DNA from: Microbacterium pumilum
Lineage (GTDB): Bacteria; Actinomycetota; Actinomycetes; Actinomycetales; Microbacteriaceae
Reading direction: 5' to 3'
Assembly (NCBI RefSeq): GCF_039530225.1
Contig: NZ_BAAAOH010000001.1
Coordinates: 1,426,001-1,490,000, forward strand
Length of the DNA: 64,000 bases
Part shown: one piece after another, positions 26,084 to 35,158 of the stretch
Numbering within the stretch: position 1 is the first letter of the stretch
Layout of the letters: every line of letters begins with the position of its first letter
Made by a program: the position numbers and the translations under genes
The notes under the pieces: model-generated
Database searches by the model: none
The model's input: the letters and a program-made list of their open reading frames with translations, nothing else
What the model was told of the DNA's origin: nothing

Positions 26084-26301
26084 GGTCCAGGTTTCGCCGG
26101 AATCAGGCGTGCAGAACCTGCGCTTCCTGGACCGCGGGATGATCAGTGACGTCGAGCGCGTGCGGCCGGTCCAGGTTTCGCCGGAATCAGGCGTGCAGAA
26201 CCTGCGCTTCCTGGACCGCGGGATGATCAGCGACGTCGAGCGCGCGCGGCCGGTCCAGGTTTCGCCGGAATCAGGCGTGCAGAACCTGCGCTTCCTGGAC
26301 C
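26084..26301. repeat. Three-copy array of a 50-bp REP-like hairpin (84-bp period)
   Basis: Three nearly identical 50-bp elements at 26084-26133, 26168-26217 and 26252-26301, separated by 34-bp spacers. Each begins GGTCCAGGTTTCGC and ends CCTGCGCTTCCTGGACC, so the ends form an imperfect 17-bp stem with a TTT bubble. The same 50-bp element, with a diverged middle, forms a second three-copy array at 54150-54365. Both arrays sit between convergent genes. The 84-bp period leaves a plus-strand frame open by arithmetic only; I do not regard it as coding. The rest of 25960-26397 shows nothing else. Confidence 0.9.
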
Positions 26302-26397
26302 GCGCCCTATTGAGAGCGGTGCTCGGCCCCGTCGTATGGCGCGGATGTCGGGACCGCCCGCGGACGTGGTGACCCGAGCCGAGAAGGGCAGCACTGA

Positions 26398-26799
26398 CTA
26401 GAAGGCGGCGGCTCCTGCTTCGGCCACCGAGTGGTCCTGTTCGCCCGACCCGCCGCTCACCCCGACGGCGCCGACGACCTCACCGTCGCGAGAGAGCGGG
26501 ATGCCGCCCGCGAAGATCGCGACCTTGCCGCCGTTGGTGGTGTGGATGCCGAAGAACTGCTGCGTAGGCTGCGAGTTGTCGCCGAGGTCCTTGGTGGTGA
26601 TGTCGAAGGCTCTCGAGGTCCAGGCCTTGTTGATCGAGATGTTGACGCTGCCGATCCAGGCGCCGTCTTGGCGCACATGGGCGACGAGGTTTCCCCCGGA
26701 GTCGACGACGGCGATGTTCATGGGCTGACCGATCTCGTCGGCCTTCTTCTCGGCGGCGGCGATGACGCGACGAGCGTCTTCGAGGGTGACGGTGGGCAT
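26398..26799 (-). CDS. GlcG/HbpS family protein
   Basis: A 133-residue protein of the GlcG/HbpS (DUF336) family: TLEDARRVIAAAEKKADEIG, VVDSGGNLVAHVRQDGAW, and GGIPLSRDGEVVGAVGVSGGSGEQDHSVAEAG. Members are small heme- or cobalamin-related or glycolate-operon proteins of unclear role. ATG 26799 follows AAAGGAA; an in-frame upstream ATG would add ten residues but lacks a site. It is 62 bp after, and on the same strand as, formaldehyde dehydrogenase, so the two are probably co-transcribed. Confidence 0.9.
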   Translation of the reverse strand: MPTVTLEDARRVIAAAEKKADEIGQPMNIAVVDSGGNLVAHVRQDGAWIGSVNISINKAWTSRAFDITTKDLGDNSQPTQQFFGIHTTNGGKVAIFAGGIPLSRDGEVVGAVGVSGGSGEQDHSVAEAGAAAF

Positions 26800-26861
26800 G
26801 GGCGTTCCTTTCAATCGGGGTGACGACATGACGAATGCCGCGGGCTTGCGGCAGCGGCGGC

Positions 26862-28082
26862 TCAGGCCGCCTTGATGTACCCATTCGGGTTGAGGACGAA
26901 CTTGCGTGCTGCGCCCTGGTCGAAGTCCGCATACCCCTGCGGAGCCTCATCGAGCGAGATCGCGGTCGCGTTCACGGCCTTCGCGATCTGCACCTTGTCG
27001 TGCAGGATCGCCATCATGAGCTGACGGTTGTAGCGCATCACGGGACACTGCCCGGTGGTGAACGACAGCGACTTGGCCCAGCCGAGTCCGAGGCGGATCG
27101 ACAGGGATCCGACCTTCGCGGCGTCGTCGATACCGCCAGGGTCGCCCGTGACATAAAGACCGGGGATGCCGAGGCCACCGCCCGCGGCGGTGATCTCCAT
27201 CAGCGAGTTGAGCACCGTCGCCGGCGCCTCGTGCGCGGCATCCGATCCGTGTCCTCGTGCCTCGAAGCCGACCGCATCCACGCCGCAGTCGACCTCGGGA
27301 ACGCCGATGATCTGCTCGATCTGGTCTTTGGGTTCGCCGGTGGACACGTCCACCGTCTCGCAGCCGAACGAGCGCGCCTGCGCGAGCCGCTCTGCGTTCA
27401 GATCGCCGATGATGACGACGGCGGCACCGAGCAGCTGCGCACCGACCGCTGCGGCGAGTCCGACCGGGCCCGCACCCGCGATGTACACCGTCGAACCGGG
27501 AGCCACGCCGGCGGTGTAGGCGCCGTGGAACCCCGTGGGGAAGATGTCGGACAGCATGGTCAGGTCGAGGATCTTCTCCAGTGCCTGGTCGCGGTCCGGG
27601 AACTTCAGAAGATTCCAGTCGGCGTACGGCACGAGGACGAACTCCGCCTGACCGCCGACCCAGCCCCCCATGTCGACGTATCCGTACGCGCTCCCGGGCC
27701 GATCCGGATTGACGTTCAGGCAGATGCCGGTCTTGCCCTCTTTGCAGTTGCGGCATCGTCCGCAGGCGATGTTGAACGGCACCGAGACGATGTCGCCCAC
27801 CTTGATGAACTCGACGTCCGGGCCGACGTCGATCACCTCGCCGGTGATCTCGTGCCCCAGCACCAGCCCCTCGGGCGCGGTGGTGCGCCCGCGGACCATG
27901 TGCTGGTCCGACCCGCAGATATTGGTGCTGACCGTGCGAAGGATGGCGCCGTGCGGGACCTTGCGACCGATGTTCGCGGGATTGACCCCTGGGCCGTCCT
28001 TCAGCTCGAACTCCGGATACGGCGTATCGATGACCTCGACCACGCCCGGGCCCTTGTAGGCCACAGCTCTGTTCCCCGACAT
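26862..28082 (-). CDS. fdhA: Glutathione-independent formaldehyde dehydrogenase
   Basis: A 406-residue zinc alcohol dehydrogenase-like enzyme. The catalytic-zinc block STNICGSDQHMVRGRT, GLVLGHEITGEV, the structural-zinc cysteines in CGRCRNCKEGKTGICLNV, and the Rossmann motif YIAGAGPVGLAAA are intact, and the length matches Pseudomonas FdhA. This type keeps NAD bound and can dismutate formaldehyde. GAAGGGACA precedes two adjacent ATGs; spacing favours 28082 over 28085. It is divergent from a GH106-like rhamnosidase with a LacI-type palindrome between them. Formaldehyde could come from O-demethylation of a methylated sugar, but that is inference. Confidence 0.93.
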   Translation of the reverse strand: MSGNRAVAYKGPGVVEVIDTPYPEFELKDGPGVNPANIGRKVPHGAILRTVSTNICGSDQHMVRGRTTAPEGLVLGHEITGEVIDVGPDVEFIKVGDIVSVPFNIACGRCRNCKEGKTGICLNVNPDRPGSAYGYVDMGGWVGGQAEFVLVPYADWNLLKFPDRDQALEKILDLTMLSDIFPTGFHGAYTAGVAPGSTVYIAGAGPVGLAAAVGAQLLGAAVVIIGDLNAERLAQARSFGCETVDVSTGEPKDQIEQIIGVPEVDCGVDAVGFEARGHGSDAAHEAPATVLNSLMEITAAGGGLGIPGLYVTGDPGGIDDAAKVGSLSIRLGLGWAKSLSFTTGQCPVMRYNRQLMMAILHDKVQIAKAVNATAISLDEAPQGYADFDQGAARKFVLNPNGYIKAA

Positions 28083-28157
28083 CATTGTCCCTTCGCGAAT
28101 CGCGCCATCCCCACGCTCCTCCACGGGATCGAAGTTCGCAATAGCACCAGAGGGTGA

Positions 28158-28170
28158 TGAAATCGTTTCA
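28158..28170. promoter_or_regulatory. LacI-type operator between fdhA and rhamnosidase
   Basis: TGAAATCGTTTCA is a perfect 5-bp-arm palindrome with a central TCG, closely resembling LacI-family operators with a central CG. It lies 22 bp before the rhamnosidase ATG and 76 bp before fdhA, and could repress both. No LacI gene is adjacent; the nearest is at 22350-23429. Confidence 0.55.
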
Positions 28171-28191
28171 CTCACGTTCGAAGGAGAACCG

Positions 28192-31137
28192 ATGTCGACT
28201 GTCGATGACCACCTGCGAAACCTGCAGGACCCGCCCATCGAGTTCCGACCGGAGCTGCGCTGGTGGCTCGCGGAAGGACTGCACACCGACGAGACGCTGC
28301 GCTTCGAGATCGACGCCGCGCACCGGCTCGGCTTCGGCGGCATGGAGTTCCTCGCGATGGATGAGGCCGCCATCGATCACAGCCGGTACGGCTGGGGATC
28401 GGAGGAATGGGTGCACGACTCGGCGATCGTGGTCGAAGAGACGACGGCGCGCGGGATGTCGGTGAGCTTCACATCGGGCACCAACTGGTCGAACGCCAAC
28501 GTGCCGACCATCGACGCCGACCACCCGGCAGCCGCGAAGGAGCTCAACTTCATCGTCGAGTCCGTGCGCCGAGGCGCCGGCCGCGATGGCGCGCTCCCCC
28601 GGATCGACCTCGACGAAGATCGTGCGGTCGGGATGCTGCCCGGCCATCGCATCGCACCGAGACAGCAGCACTTCGTGGCGGCCGTCGCCGCTCCCGTGGT
28701 ATCCGAAGGGGCGTCCGGCGCGGTGATCGACGTCGACGGGATCGTCGACCTGACGGCATCCGTCGTCGATGACACGCTCGCGTGGGAGCCCGCCGACGAC
28801 CGCGACTGGCGACTGTTCGTCTTCTGGTGGCACGGCACCGGGCAGACGGCGTCTCCTTCTGCGAGCGTGAACTACACCGTCAGCTACGTCGATCGCGACG
28901 GCGCAGACGCCGTCATCGAGTACTGGCGCGACATCGTGCTCACGCCGGCACTGCGCGAGCAGATCGACCGCAATCCGCGGGCGCAGATGTACATGGACTC
29001 GCTGGAACTGACGACGTGGGGCGCCGGCGGGATGTTCTGGGGGCACTCCGTCGCGGAGGAGTTCCGCACCCGCAGGGGCTACGAGATCCGCCCCTGGCTG
29101 CCGTTCCTCACGCGGCAGATCATGATGATGGCCGCCGCCACGACGTACCTCTACGAGCCGACCGCCGAGCACGCCACGACGGTCGCGAAGGTGCGGCACG
29201 ACTACGTGCAGACGCTCACCGACCTCTACATCGAGAACATGCTGCGTCCGTTCGCGCAGTTCCTCCACGAGAACGGGATGCTGCTGCGCTCCGAGATCAG
29301 CTACGGCCTGCCGTTCGAGCTCACCCGCCCCGGGCCAGAGGTCGACGGCATCGAGACGGAGTCGCTCGAGTTCGGATCGCAGATCGACGCATACCGGCTG
29401 CTCGCGGGCCCCGCTCACCTGTTCGGCAAGCAGTACTCGTCGGAGACCGGGGCGACGACGCGAAATCACATGCTCGACCACCGCTTCTACGACCAGATCA
29501 TCGCGACGCAGCTCGCGGCCGGCGTCACCAAGACCGTGCTGCACGGGTGGGCGAGCACCGCCGGTGCCGAGGACACGACGCAGTGGCCGGGCCACGAGGG
29601 GATGTGGTCGATGTTCTCGGAGCGGTTCGACCTGCGTCAGCCCGCGAGCGAGTTCTACCCGCTGTGGAACCGGGCGATCGGCCGGTTCCAGTACCTCCTG
29701 CGTCAAGGGCGGCCGCGCATCGATGTCGGGATCCTCCGCACCGACCACTTCGTCGACAACCTCTCGGGGATGGTGTTCCACGACGGGAACGGCGAGCGGG
29801 TGCCAGACGAGGACGCCTACGGGCAATGGTGGATGCGCAACCGCGAGAACCACTGGTGGCAGGACCTGGGGATGCAGGATGCCGGCTGGAGCTACGACTT
29901 CTTCGACCCGAGCCTCCTCCTCCACGAGGACGTGACCTTCGGCGACGGGGTTGTGCAGCCGGACGGGCCGGGCTATCAGGCTCTGATCGTCTACCAGGAG
30001 GCGCTCGATGCGGCAGCCGCAGCCCTGCTGCTGGACTGGGCACAGCAGGGGCTCCGGGTGCTCATCGTCAACGGGGCGCGCGAACTCAAGCTGCTGCTGA
30101 CGCGCGATTACACGACGCATGACCGCGCCGCCTCGCAGACGCCCGGCCTCGACGGCCGCGACGACGAACTCGAGGCGACGATGCGGCAGCTGCGCGCTCT
30201 GCCCGGCGTCGCCGCGATCGACGACCCGGTCAAGACGGTCAGCGCCCTTCGTGGCCTCGGCGTCGTCGGACGGGCCGAGTTCGTGGACGACAACCAGAGT
30301 GTGCTGACGTATCTGCGCGAGGACGGGGACCTGCTGCATCTGTACGCGTACAACTTCCTCTACGAGACGGGCGAGCCGACGACGGTCGAGGTGATGCTCC
30401 CGGGCGAGGGCTTCGTCCATCGGATCGACGTTTGGAGCGGGGATGCCGCACCGCACCACGGAGTGCGCATCGCCGACGGACGGACGGTGCTGAGCGTGCG
30501 GCTCGCACCTGGGGAGACCGCTCTGTTCACGGTCGATCGCTCCACGCCGACGGTGGAATCCGCCCCGGATGATCTCTGGGAGGCCACGAGCATCGACGAG
30601 TGGAGCATCAGCGTCGAGAGCTGGGATGCGGGCGAGCCGGTCGTGCTCCGCGAGGATCGCGGCCTCGGGTACGAGACACGGGAGGCGCGCCCGACGACCG
30701 CGGTGACCCTCATCCGCTCAGCGAGCACCGCGCTCGCGTCATGGCAGGACCTGCCGGATGTGGGTCCCGAGGTGTCGGGCGTCGGTGAGTACTTTGCGGT
30801 GTTCGAGCTCAACGCTCGGCCGGACGGCGGTGCGCGAGTGCTGCTCGACCTGGGATCGACGAACGGCGGACTCGGCTCGGTCGTCGTGAACGGCGGGGAG
30901 GCGCGCGGGTTCGACACGTCGCATCCCCTCGTCGACATCACGGATGCGGTCCGTGCCGGGCGGAACGACCTCACCGTTCGCGTCGCGAGTTCGCTCAACA
31001 ACCGCCTGATCGCGCGCGGCTACTACGAGACGTTCCACGACATCGCCCTCGGATTCCTCGGTCAGGAGGGATACCACGCCACGCGCGTTCGACCACACGG
31101 GCTCGTCGGACCAGTCCGCGTGCTGCGCACGGGCTGA
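28192..31137 (+). CDS. GH106-like alpha-L-rhamnosidase
   Basis: A 981-residue multidomain glycosidase. The opening (PPIEFRPELRWWLAEG, then the LGFGGMEFLAMDEAA segment) and the long TIM-barrel region with RGYEIRPWLPFL and MLLRSEISYGLPFE match the family annotated as glycosyl hydrolase/alpha-L-rhamnosidase (GH106 and relatives). A C-terminal beta-sandwich domain (about 820-975: VLLDLGSTNGGLGSVVVNGG) resembles carbohydrate-binding or galactose-binding-like domains in these enzymes. There is no signal peptide, so it acts on imported oligosaccharides. GAAGGAG before ATG 28192 is strong. Regulation through the palindrome at 28158-28170 is likely. Confidence 0.87.
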   Translation: MSTVDDHLRNLQDPPIEFRPELRWWLAEGLHTDETLRFEIDAAHRLGFGGMEFLAMDEAAIDHSRYGWGSEEWVHDSAIVVEETTARGMSVSFTSGTNWSNANVPTIDADHPAAAKELNFIVESVRRGAGRDGALPRIDLDEDRAVGMLPGHRIAPRQQHFVAAVAAPVVSEGASGAVIDVDGIVDLTASVVDDTLAWEPADDRDWRLFVFWWHGTGQTASPSASVNYTVSYVDRDGADAVIEYWRDIVLTPALREQIDRNPRAQMYMDSLELTTWGAGGMFWGHSVAEEFRTRRGYEIRPWLPFLTRQIMMMAAATTYLYEPTAEHATTVAKVRHDYVQTLTDLYIENMLRPFAQFLHENGMLLRSEISYGLPFELTRPGPEVDGIETESLEFGSQIDAYRLLAGPAHLFGKQYSSETGATTRNHMLDHRFYDQIIATQLAAGVTKTVLHGWASTAGAEDTTQWPGHEGMWSMFSERFDLRQPASEFYPLWNRAIGRFQYLLRQGRPRIDVGILRTDHFVDNLSGMVFHDGNGERVPDEDAYGQWWMRNRENHWWQDLGMQDAGWSYDFFDPSLLLHEDVTFGDGVVQPDGPGYQALIVYQEALDAAAAALLLDWAQQGLRVLIVNGARELKLLLTRDYTTHDRAASQTPGLDGRDDELEATMRQLRALPGVAAIDDPVKTVSALRGLGVVGRAEFVDDNQSVLTYLREDGDLLHLYAYNFLYETGEPTTVEVMLPGEGFVHRIDVWSGDAAPHHGVRIADGRTVLSVRLAPGETALFTVDRSTPTVESAPDDLWEATSIDEWSISVESWDAGEPVVLREDRGLGYETREARPTTAVTLIRSASTALASWQDLPDVGPEVSGVGEYFAVFELNARPDGGARVLLDLGSTNGGLGSVVVNGGEARGFDTSHPLVDITDAVRAGRNDLTVRVASSLNNRLIARGYYETFHDIALGFLGQEGYHATRVRPHGLVGPVRVLRTG

Positions 31138-31235
31138 GCTCGGGTCAGCGCCGGCGCACTCGCGCGGTGCGTTCGCTGACGAGCGTCACCGGATCAGCCC
31201 CGGCGAGCGACCCTGTCACGCGGATGGCGCGGCCG

Positions 31236-31400
31236 CTACGCGTCCCGCGGGCTCTCGTGCGCTTCGGCGGCTGCACCCGACGCGCGCAGCACCTTCCGCA
31301 GCAGCCGTCGCAGATCATCGCGCTCGTCCGGGGTGAGCGCGTCCGTCAGAACGTGCTCGACGCTCGACGGATGAGGAAGCCGGTATAGGCCGAGGGCTCC
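31236..31400 (-). pseudogene. C-terminal remnant of a MarR family regulator
   Basis: On the minus strand, ending at the TAG at 31236-31238, a frame reads SVEHVLTDALTPDERDDL and then RRLLRKVLRASG, the last helices of a MarR-type regulator, followed by a short tail. Upstream the frame has no start codon and meets a stop within about 60 residues, and no winged-helix part exists in any frame. It is a decayed gene end. The rest of 31138-31510 shows nothing recognisable. Confidence 0.5.
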
Positions 31401-31510
31401 GCGCTGCTGGGGCCGTGCCGCCTGCGATTCCGGTATGCATCACTGTAATTCTGGCGCGTGGTCGGGGGATGAGTGCCGATCGGGTCGCCGCGTCGCCGGC
31501 AAGGACACGC

Positions 31511-32311
31511 CTATTCCCGCGTGAGGAACTCCACGCCGGTGTCGCGGAACACCCGCGAACCCGGCGCATTGAAGTGATGTCTGCCGGGGATCTCGGCGAA
31601 TTCGCCGGCCGGAGTCACCGCGGCGAGGTGCTTCGAGCGTTCGAGGATCGCGTCTTCGCTGCCGGTGGCGAACAGCACCGGCTGCTGGGGCGGTCGTGCC
31701 GGATCTGGATCGGAGTCCCCGAGCCGCATGCCCTCGGCAAGCGCGATGAGCACCAGCAGGTCATTGCCCGGCACGCGCTCGGCGAGGGTCACGTAGGTCT
31801 GGGTCACCCGGTCGGCGATGGCCATGCCGCTGACGGCATATGCCCGTGCCTGTTCGACTTCGAGGCGGGCGAGGGGGCGTCCGTCGGGGATTCCGCCGAG
31901 GATGCCGCGAGTCACGCGGTCGGGCGCGTCGACGAGCAGCTGCCACCCCACTCGGCCGCCCAGCGAGTATCCCGCGTAGAGCACGCGGTCGAGCATGTGG
32001 GTGTCGAGCACCGTCAGCAGATCGCCCACGAGAGCCGTCATCGTGTAGTCACGCGGATCGTGTGGCTTGTCACTGGCGCCGTGGCCGCGCTGGTCGACCC
32101 CCAGTACGCGGAAGCCCGCACGCAGGAGGTCGCGCACCCAGCCCGTGCTCACCCAGTTGTCGCGGCAGCTCGATGCGAAGCCGTGGACGCACAGGACGGT
32201 GGGCGCGGCATCCTCACCCCACGAGTAGGTCGCGATCCGGTGCCCCTCGGCCGACATCACGAACTGCGGCGGCGGCACTTCAGTGAGCGGCAACCCTGTG
32301 CGGGTCATCAC
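31511..32311 (-). CDS. Alpha/beta-fold hydrolase
   Basis: A 266-residue serine hydrolase. The oxyanion-hole segment VLCVHGFASSC, the strand VLGVDQRGHGASDKP, the nucleophile elbow YAGYSLGGRVGW (Ser present), the acid region FATGSEDAIL and the catalytic His in IPGRHHFNAPG make a complete triad. The start is GTG 32311, overlapping the upstream glycosidase stop (GTGA); ATG 32308 is one codon in. It could remove an acyl group from a glycan or act on an ester. Coupling to the GH63-like gene suggests a joint substrate. Confidence 0.88.
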   Translation of the reverse strand: MMTRTGLPLTEVPPPQFVMSAEGHRIATYSWGEDAAPTVLCVHGFASSCRDNWVSTGWVRDLLRAGFRVLGVDQRGHGASDKPHDPRDYTMTALVGDLLTVLDTHMLDRVLYAGYSLGGRVGWQLLVDAPDRVTRGILGGIPDGRPLARLEVEQARAYAVSGMAIADRVTQTYVTLAERVPGNDLLVLIALAEGMRLGDSDPDPARPPQQPVLFATGSEDAILERSKHLAAVTPAGEFAEIPGRHHFNAPGSRVFRDTGVEFLTRE

Positions 32312-35028
32312 GAGGCCTCAGTCCTTCGGCCGGTGGCCGCACCGGGCTGCAGCAGATCTCGCAGCGAGCCGATCTGCGAGTTCGGGGTTCTTCGGATGAG
32401 GTCGGCGACGATCCCGGTCCACCCCGTCTGGTGCGATGCGCCGAGCCCCGCGCCGTTGTCGCCGTGGAAGTACTCGTTGAACTGCACGAGGCCCGCCCAC
32501 CGGGGGTTGTTCTGAAGCGTGTCGACGTCTCCATACGCGGGCCGGCGCCCGTCGGGTCCGATCAGGAAGATCGAGATGAGGCGTCGCCGAAGGTCGTCGG
32601 CGATGTCGTCGAGCGTGCGCTGGATGCCGGATCCGGTCGGGTACTCGAAGGTTCGCGTGTCACCGAAGAATGCCCCGTACGCGCCCAGTGCGCTCACCAG
32701 CAGATAGTTGAGCGGGAACCAGATCGGACCGCGCCAGTTGGAGTTGCCCCCGAACATGTTGTTGGTCGACTCAGCCGGTTCGTAGTCGATCGACGCGCGG
32801 AAGTCTCCGATCCGGAGTTCGTAGGGCTGGTCGCGGTGCGCCTGGGAGATGGCGCGAAAACCGTGCGGTGAGAGGAACTCCCGCTCGTCGAAGATCCGCG
32901 CGAAGATGCGGTCGATCCGGTTCATGTCGACCACCCCGAGCAGCAGCTGCCGGGCACCCGGTTCGCCTCGCAGCAGCCCTGCCGCCCGAGCAGATTCGAA
33001 GTTCACGCGATCGGGTCCGAGCATGCGCGAAAGCTCCTTGCCGAGCACCTCCGCGCGCTCGATGAGCGATTCGCCCACGACCACGCTGGCGAGCACCGGC
33101 AGTACGCCGACCAGCGATTTCACCTCGACCGGCACGCTCGTGCCGTCCTGGAGTTCGATGCGGTCGTAGAACAGTCCGTCCGCTTCGCTCCAGAGTCCCT
33201 GGCTCTCGAACGCGCGCCGGATGAGCGCGAAGTGCTCGAGGAACTTCAGGCTGAGGTCCTGCGTCGGCTGGCCGTTCTTGCGGAGCACGGACGAGATCGC
33301 CGCCATCTCGAGCGAGTACAGCGCCATCCATGCGGTCGCGTCGGACTGGTGCAGTCGTCCGGCGACAGGGAGATGGTCGCGATCGATCGGGCCGATGTTG
33401 TCGAGCCCGAGGAATCCACCCTCGAAGAGGTTCGAGCCGTCGGCATCCTGCTGGTTGACCCACCACGTGAAGTTCACGAGCAGCTTGTCGAAGGTGCGCC
33501 GGAGGAAGGCGACGTCCGTCGCTCCATCGATGGCGAACACCTCGAGGGCGGCCCACGCCTGTACCGGAGGATTGACGTCGTCGAACGACCACTCGTATGC
33601 CGGGAGTGCTCCATTCGGGTGCTGGAACCACTCGCGGCAGATCAGGATCAGCTGATACTTCGCGAACGCCGGATCGATGTGCGCGAGGGCGACGCAGTGA
33701 AACGCGAGGTCCCACGCCGCGAACCACGGGTACTCCCACGGATCGGGCATCGACATGATGTCGAACGAGTTGAAGTTGCGCCACCGGGCGTTGCGACCGC
33801 TGAGACGGGATGCCGGTGGCACGGGCTGACCGGGATCCCCGTCGAGCCAGCGGCCGACGTCATAGTAGAACAGCTGCTTGGACCACAGCATCCCGGCGAA
33901 CGCCTGTCGCATGACGAGTGCCTCGTCGGCGCCGACGTCGACGGGAGTGAGCTCTTCGTAGAACTCGTCGGCCTCACGTCGACGGGTGTCGGCGACATCC
34001 GTGAATTCGCTCTCCAGCGCTTGCGCCTGATCGCCCGGCGCCGACCCACGAGGCCGCAGCCGGATGCGGAGTTCGACCGTCCCACCCGCCGGCACCTCGA
34101 CCTGGTACCCGAAGGCGGCCTTGGTGCCCTGCCGTTCCGGGTTCACGGTCGCCGATCCCGACACGACGTGGTCGTTGATGCCGTCTTTCGGGTATGCCGG
34201 CCCATCCGGATCCCCGAACAGGCGGGCGGTATTGGTGTCGTTGTCGCAGAACAGCGTCCGGGGGTCGGTGCCGTCGGGCGCTGGTGCGGCGATCACCTCG
34301 AGTTCGCCGAACAGCGGGTGCTCGACCTCGATCGTCGAGCCGGCTCCGGCACGCAGCGACGGGCGGCCGACCTCATCGCCCCATGACCAGGTGTTGCGGA
34401 ACCACACCGTCGGCAGGACATGGATCGTGTCGGCTTCGGCGGACGCGTTGGTCACCGAGATCGACATCAGGATGTCGGTCGGATCCGCCTTCGTGTATTC
34501 GACCTCGACGCTCCAGAAGCGGTCGTCGTCGAACGCGCCGGTGTCCAGCAACTCGTACTCGGGGTCCAGCTTGCCGCGCCGCCCGTTCTCTTCCACGAGG
34601 TCGCCGTAGGGGAATGCGCACTGCGGGTAGTGGTAACGCCACCTGTTGTACGCGTGGCTCGGCAGGGAGTCGACGAACCACCAGTACTCCTTCACATCCT
34701 CGCCGTGGTTGCCCTGCGATCCTGTGAGGCCGAACATCCGCTCTTTGAGGATCGGGTCGCGACCGTTCCAGAGTGAGAGCGCGACGCAGAAACGCTGCTC
34801 TACGTCACTGAATCCCGCCATCCCGTCCTCGCCCCAGCGGTACGCCCTCGATCGGGCGTGATCGTGCGGAAGGTAGTCCCAGGCGGACCCGTCGGCGCTG
34901 TAGTCCTCGCGGACTGTTCCCCACTGCCGCTCGCTCAGGTAAGGACCCCACAGATACCAGTCGCCGGCCTGCAGCAAGCCGTCCTCGAGGTGTCCGAAAG
35001 TCGCAGTTCGGTCGCGTTCGACGCTCAT
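32308..35028 (-). CDS. GH63-like glycosidase (mannosylglycerate hydrolase/glucosidase type)
   Basis: A 906-residue (alpha/alpha)6-barrel enzyme of the GH63 group annotated MGH1-like glycoside hydrolase. N-terminal blocks YLSERQWGTVREDYS and KERMFGLTGSQGNHGEDVKEYWWF, the barrel segments DPWEYPWFAAWDLAFHC and GSNLFEGGFLGLDNIGP, and the C-terminal NSNWRGPIWFPLNYLLV are characteristic; GH63 catalytic acids lie in such Asp/Glu-rich loops. The family hydrolyses alpha-glucosides or mannosyl- and glucosylglycerate. No signal peptide is present. ATG 35028 has only a weak GGATG site. Its stop overlaps the hydrolase gene start. Confidence 0.88.
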   Translation of the reverse strand: MSVERDRTATFGHLEDGLLQAGDWYLWGPYLSERQWGTVREDYSADGSAWDYLPHDHARSRAYRWGEDGMAGFSDVEQRFCVALSLWNGRDPILKERMFGLTGSQGNHGEDVKEYWWFVDSLPSHAYNRWRYHYPQCAFPYGDLVEENGRRGKLDPEYELLDTGAFDDDRFWSVEVEYTKADPTDILMSISVTNASAEADTIHVLPTVWFRNTWSWGDEVGRPSLRAGAGSTIEVEHPLFGELEVIAAPAPDGTDPRTLFCDNDTNTARLFGDPDGPAYPKDGINDHVVSGSATVNPERQGTKAAFGYQVEVPAGGTVELRIRLRPRGSAPGDQAQALESEFTDVADTRRREADEFYEELTPVDVGADEALVMRQAFAGMLWSKQLFYYDVGRWLDGDPGQPVPPASRLSGRNARWRNFNSFDIMSMPDPWEYPWFAAWDLAFHCVALAHIDPAFAKYQLILICREWFQHPNGALPAYEWSFDDVNPPVQAWAALEVFAIDGATDVAFLRRTFDKLLVNFTWWVNQQDADGSNLFEGGFLGLDNIGPIDRDHLPVAGRLHQSDATAWMALYSLEMAAISSVLRKNGQPTQDLSLKFLEHFALIRRAFESQGLWSEADGLFYDRIELQDGTSVPVEVKSLVGVLPVLASVVVGESLIERAEVLGKELSRMLGPDRVNFESARAAGLLRGEPGARQLLLGVVDMNRIDRIFARIFDEREFLSPHGFRAISQAHRDQPYELRIGDFRASIDYEPAESTNNMFGGNSNWRGPIWFPLNYLLVSALGAYGAFFGDTRTFEYPTGSGIQRTLDDIADDLRRRLISIFLIGPDGRRPAYGDVDTLQNNPRWAGLVQFNEYFHGDNGAGLGASHQTGWTGIVADLIRRTPNSQIGSLRDLLQPGAATGRRTEAS

Positions 35029-35158
35029 CGCTGCATCCGTTCCGGCAGGGCCGCCGGGCCGTTGCCGGCGCCGGAGGGCGATCGTGAGATGTGTGCTCAG
35101 GCTAGGGCCAACCAGGGGAGACGTCGGGCGCCCTGTGAAAAATGCAGGAGGTGCGGGA

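Noticed and set aside
26028..26372. Open plus-strand frame encoding a 28-residue repeat protein
   Set aside because: The 84-bp period is a multiple of three, so the frame stays open by arithmetic. There is no ribosome site, the repeated unit is a hairpin, and a related array at 54150-54365 with an 83-bp period does not keep frame.
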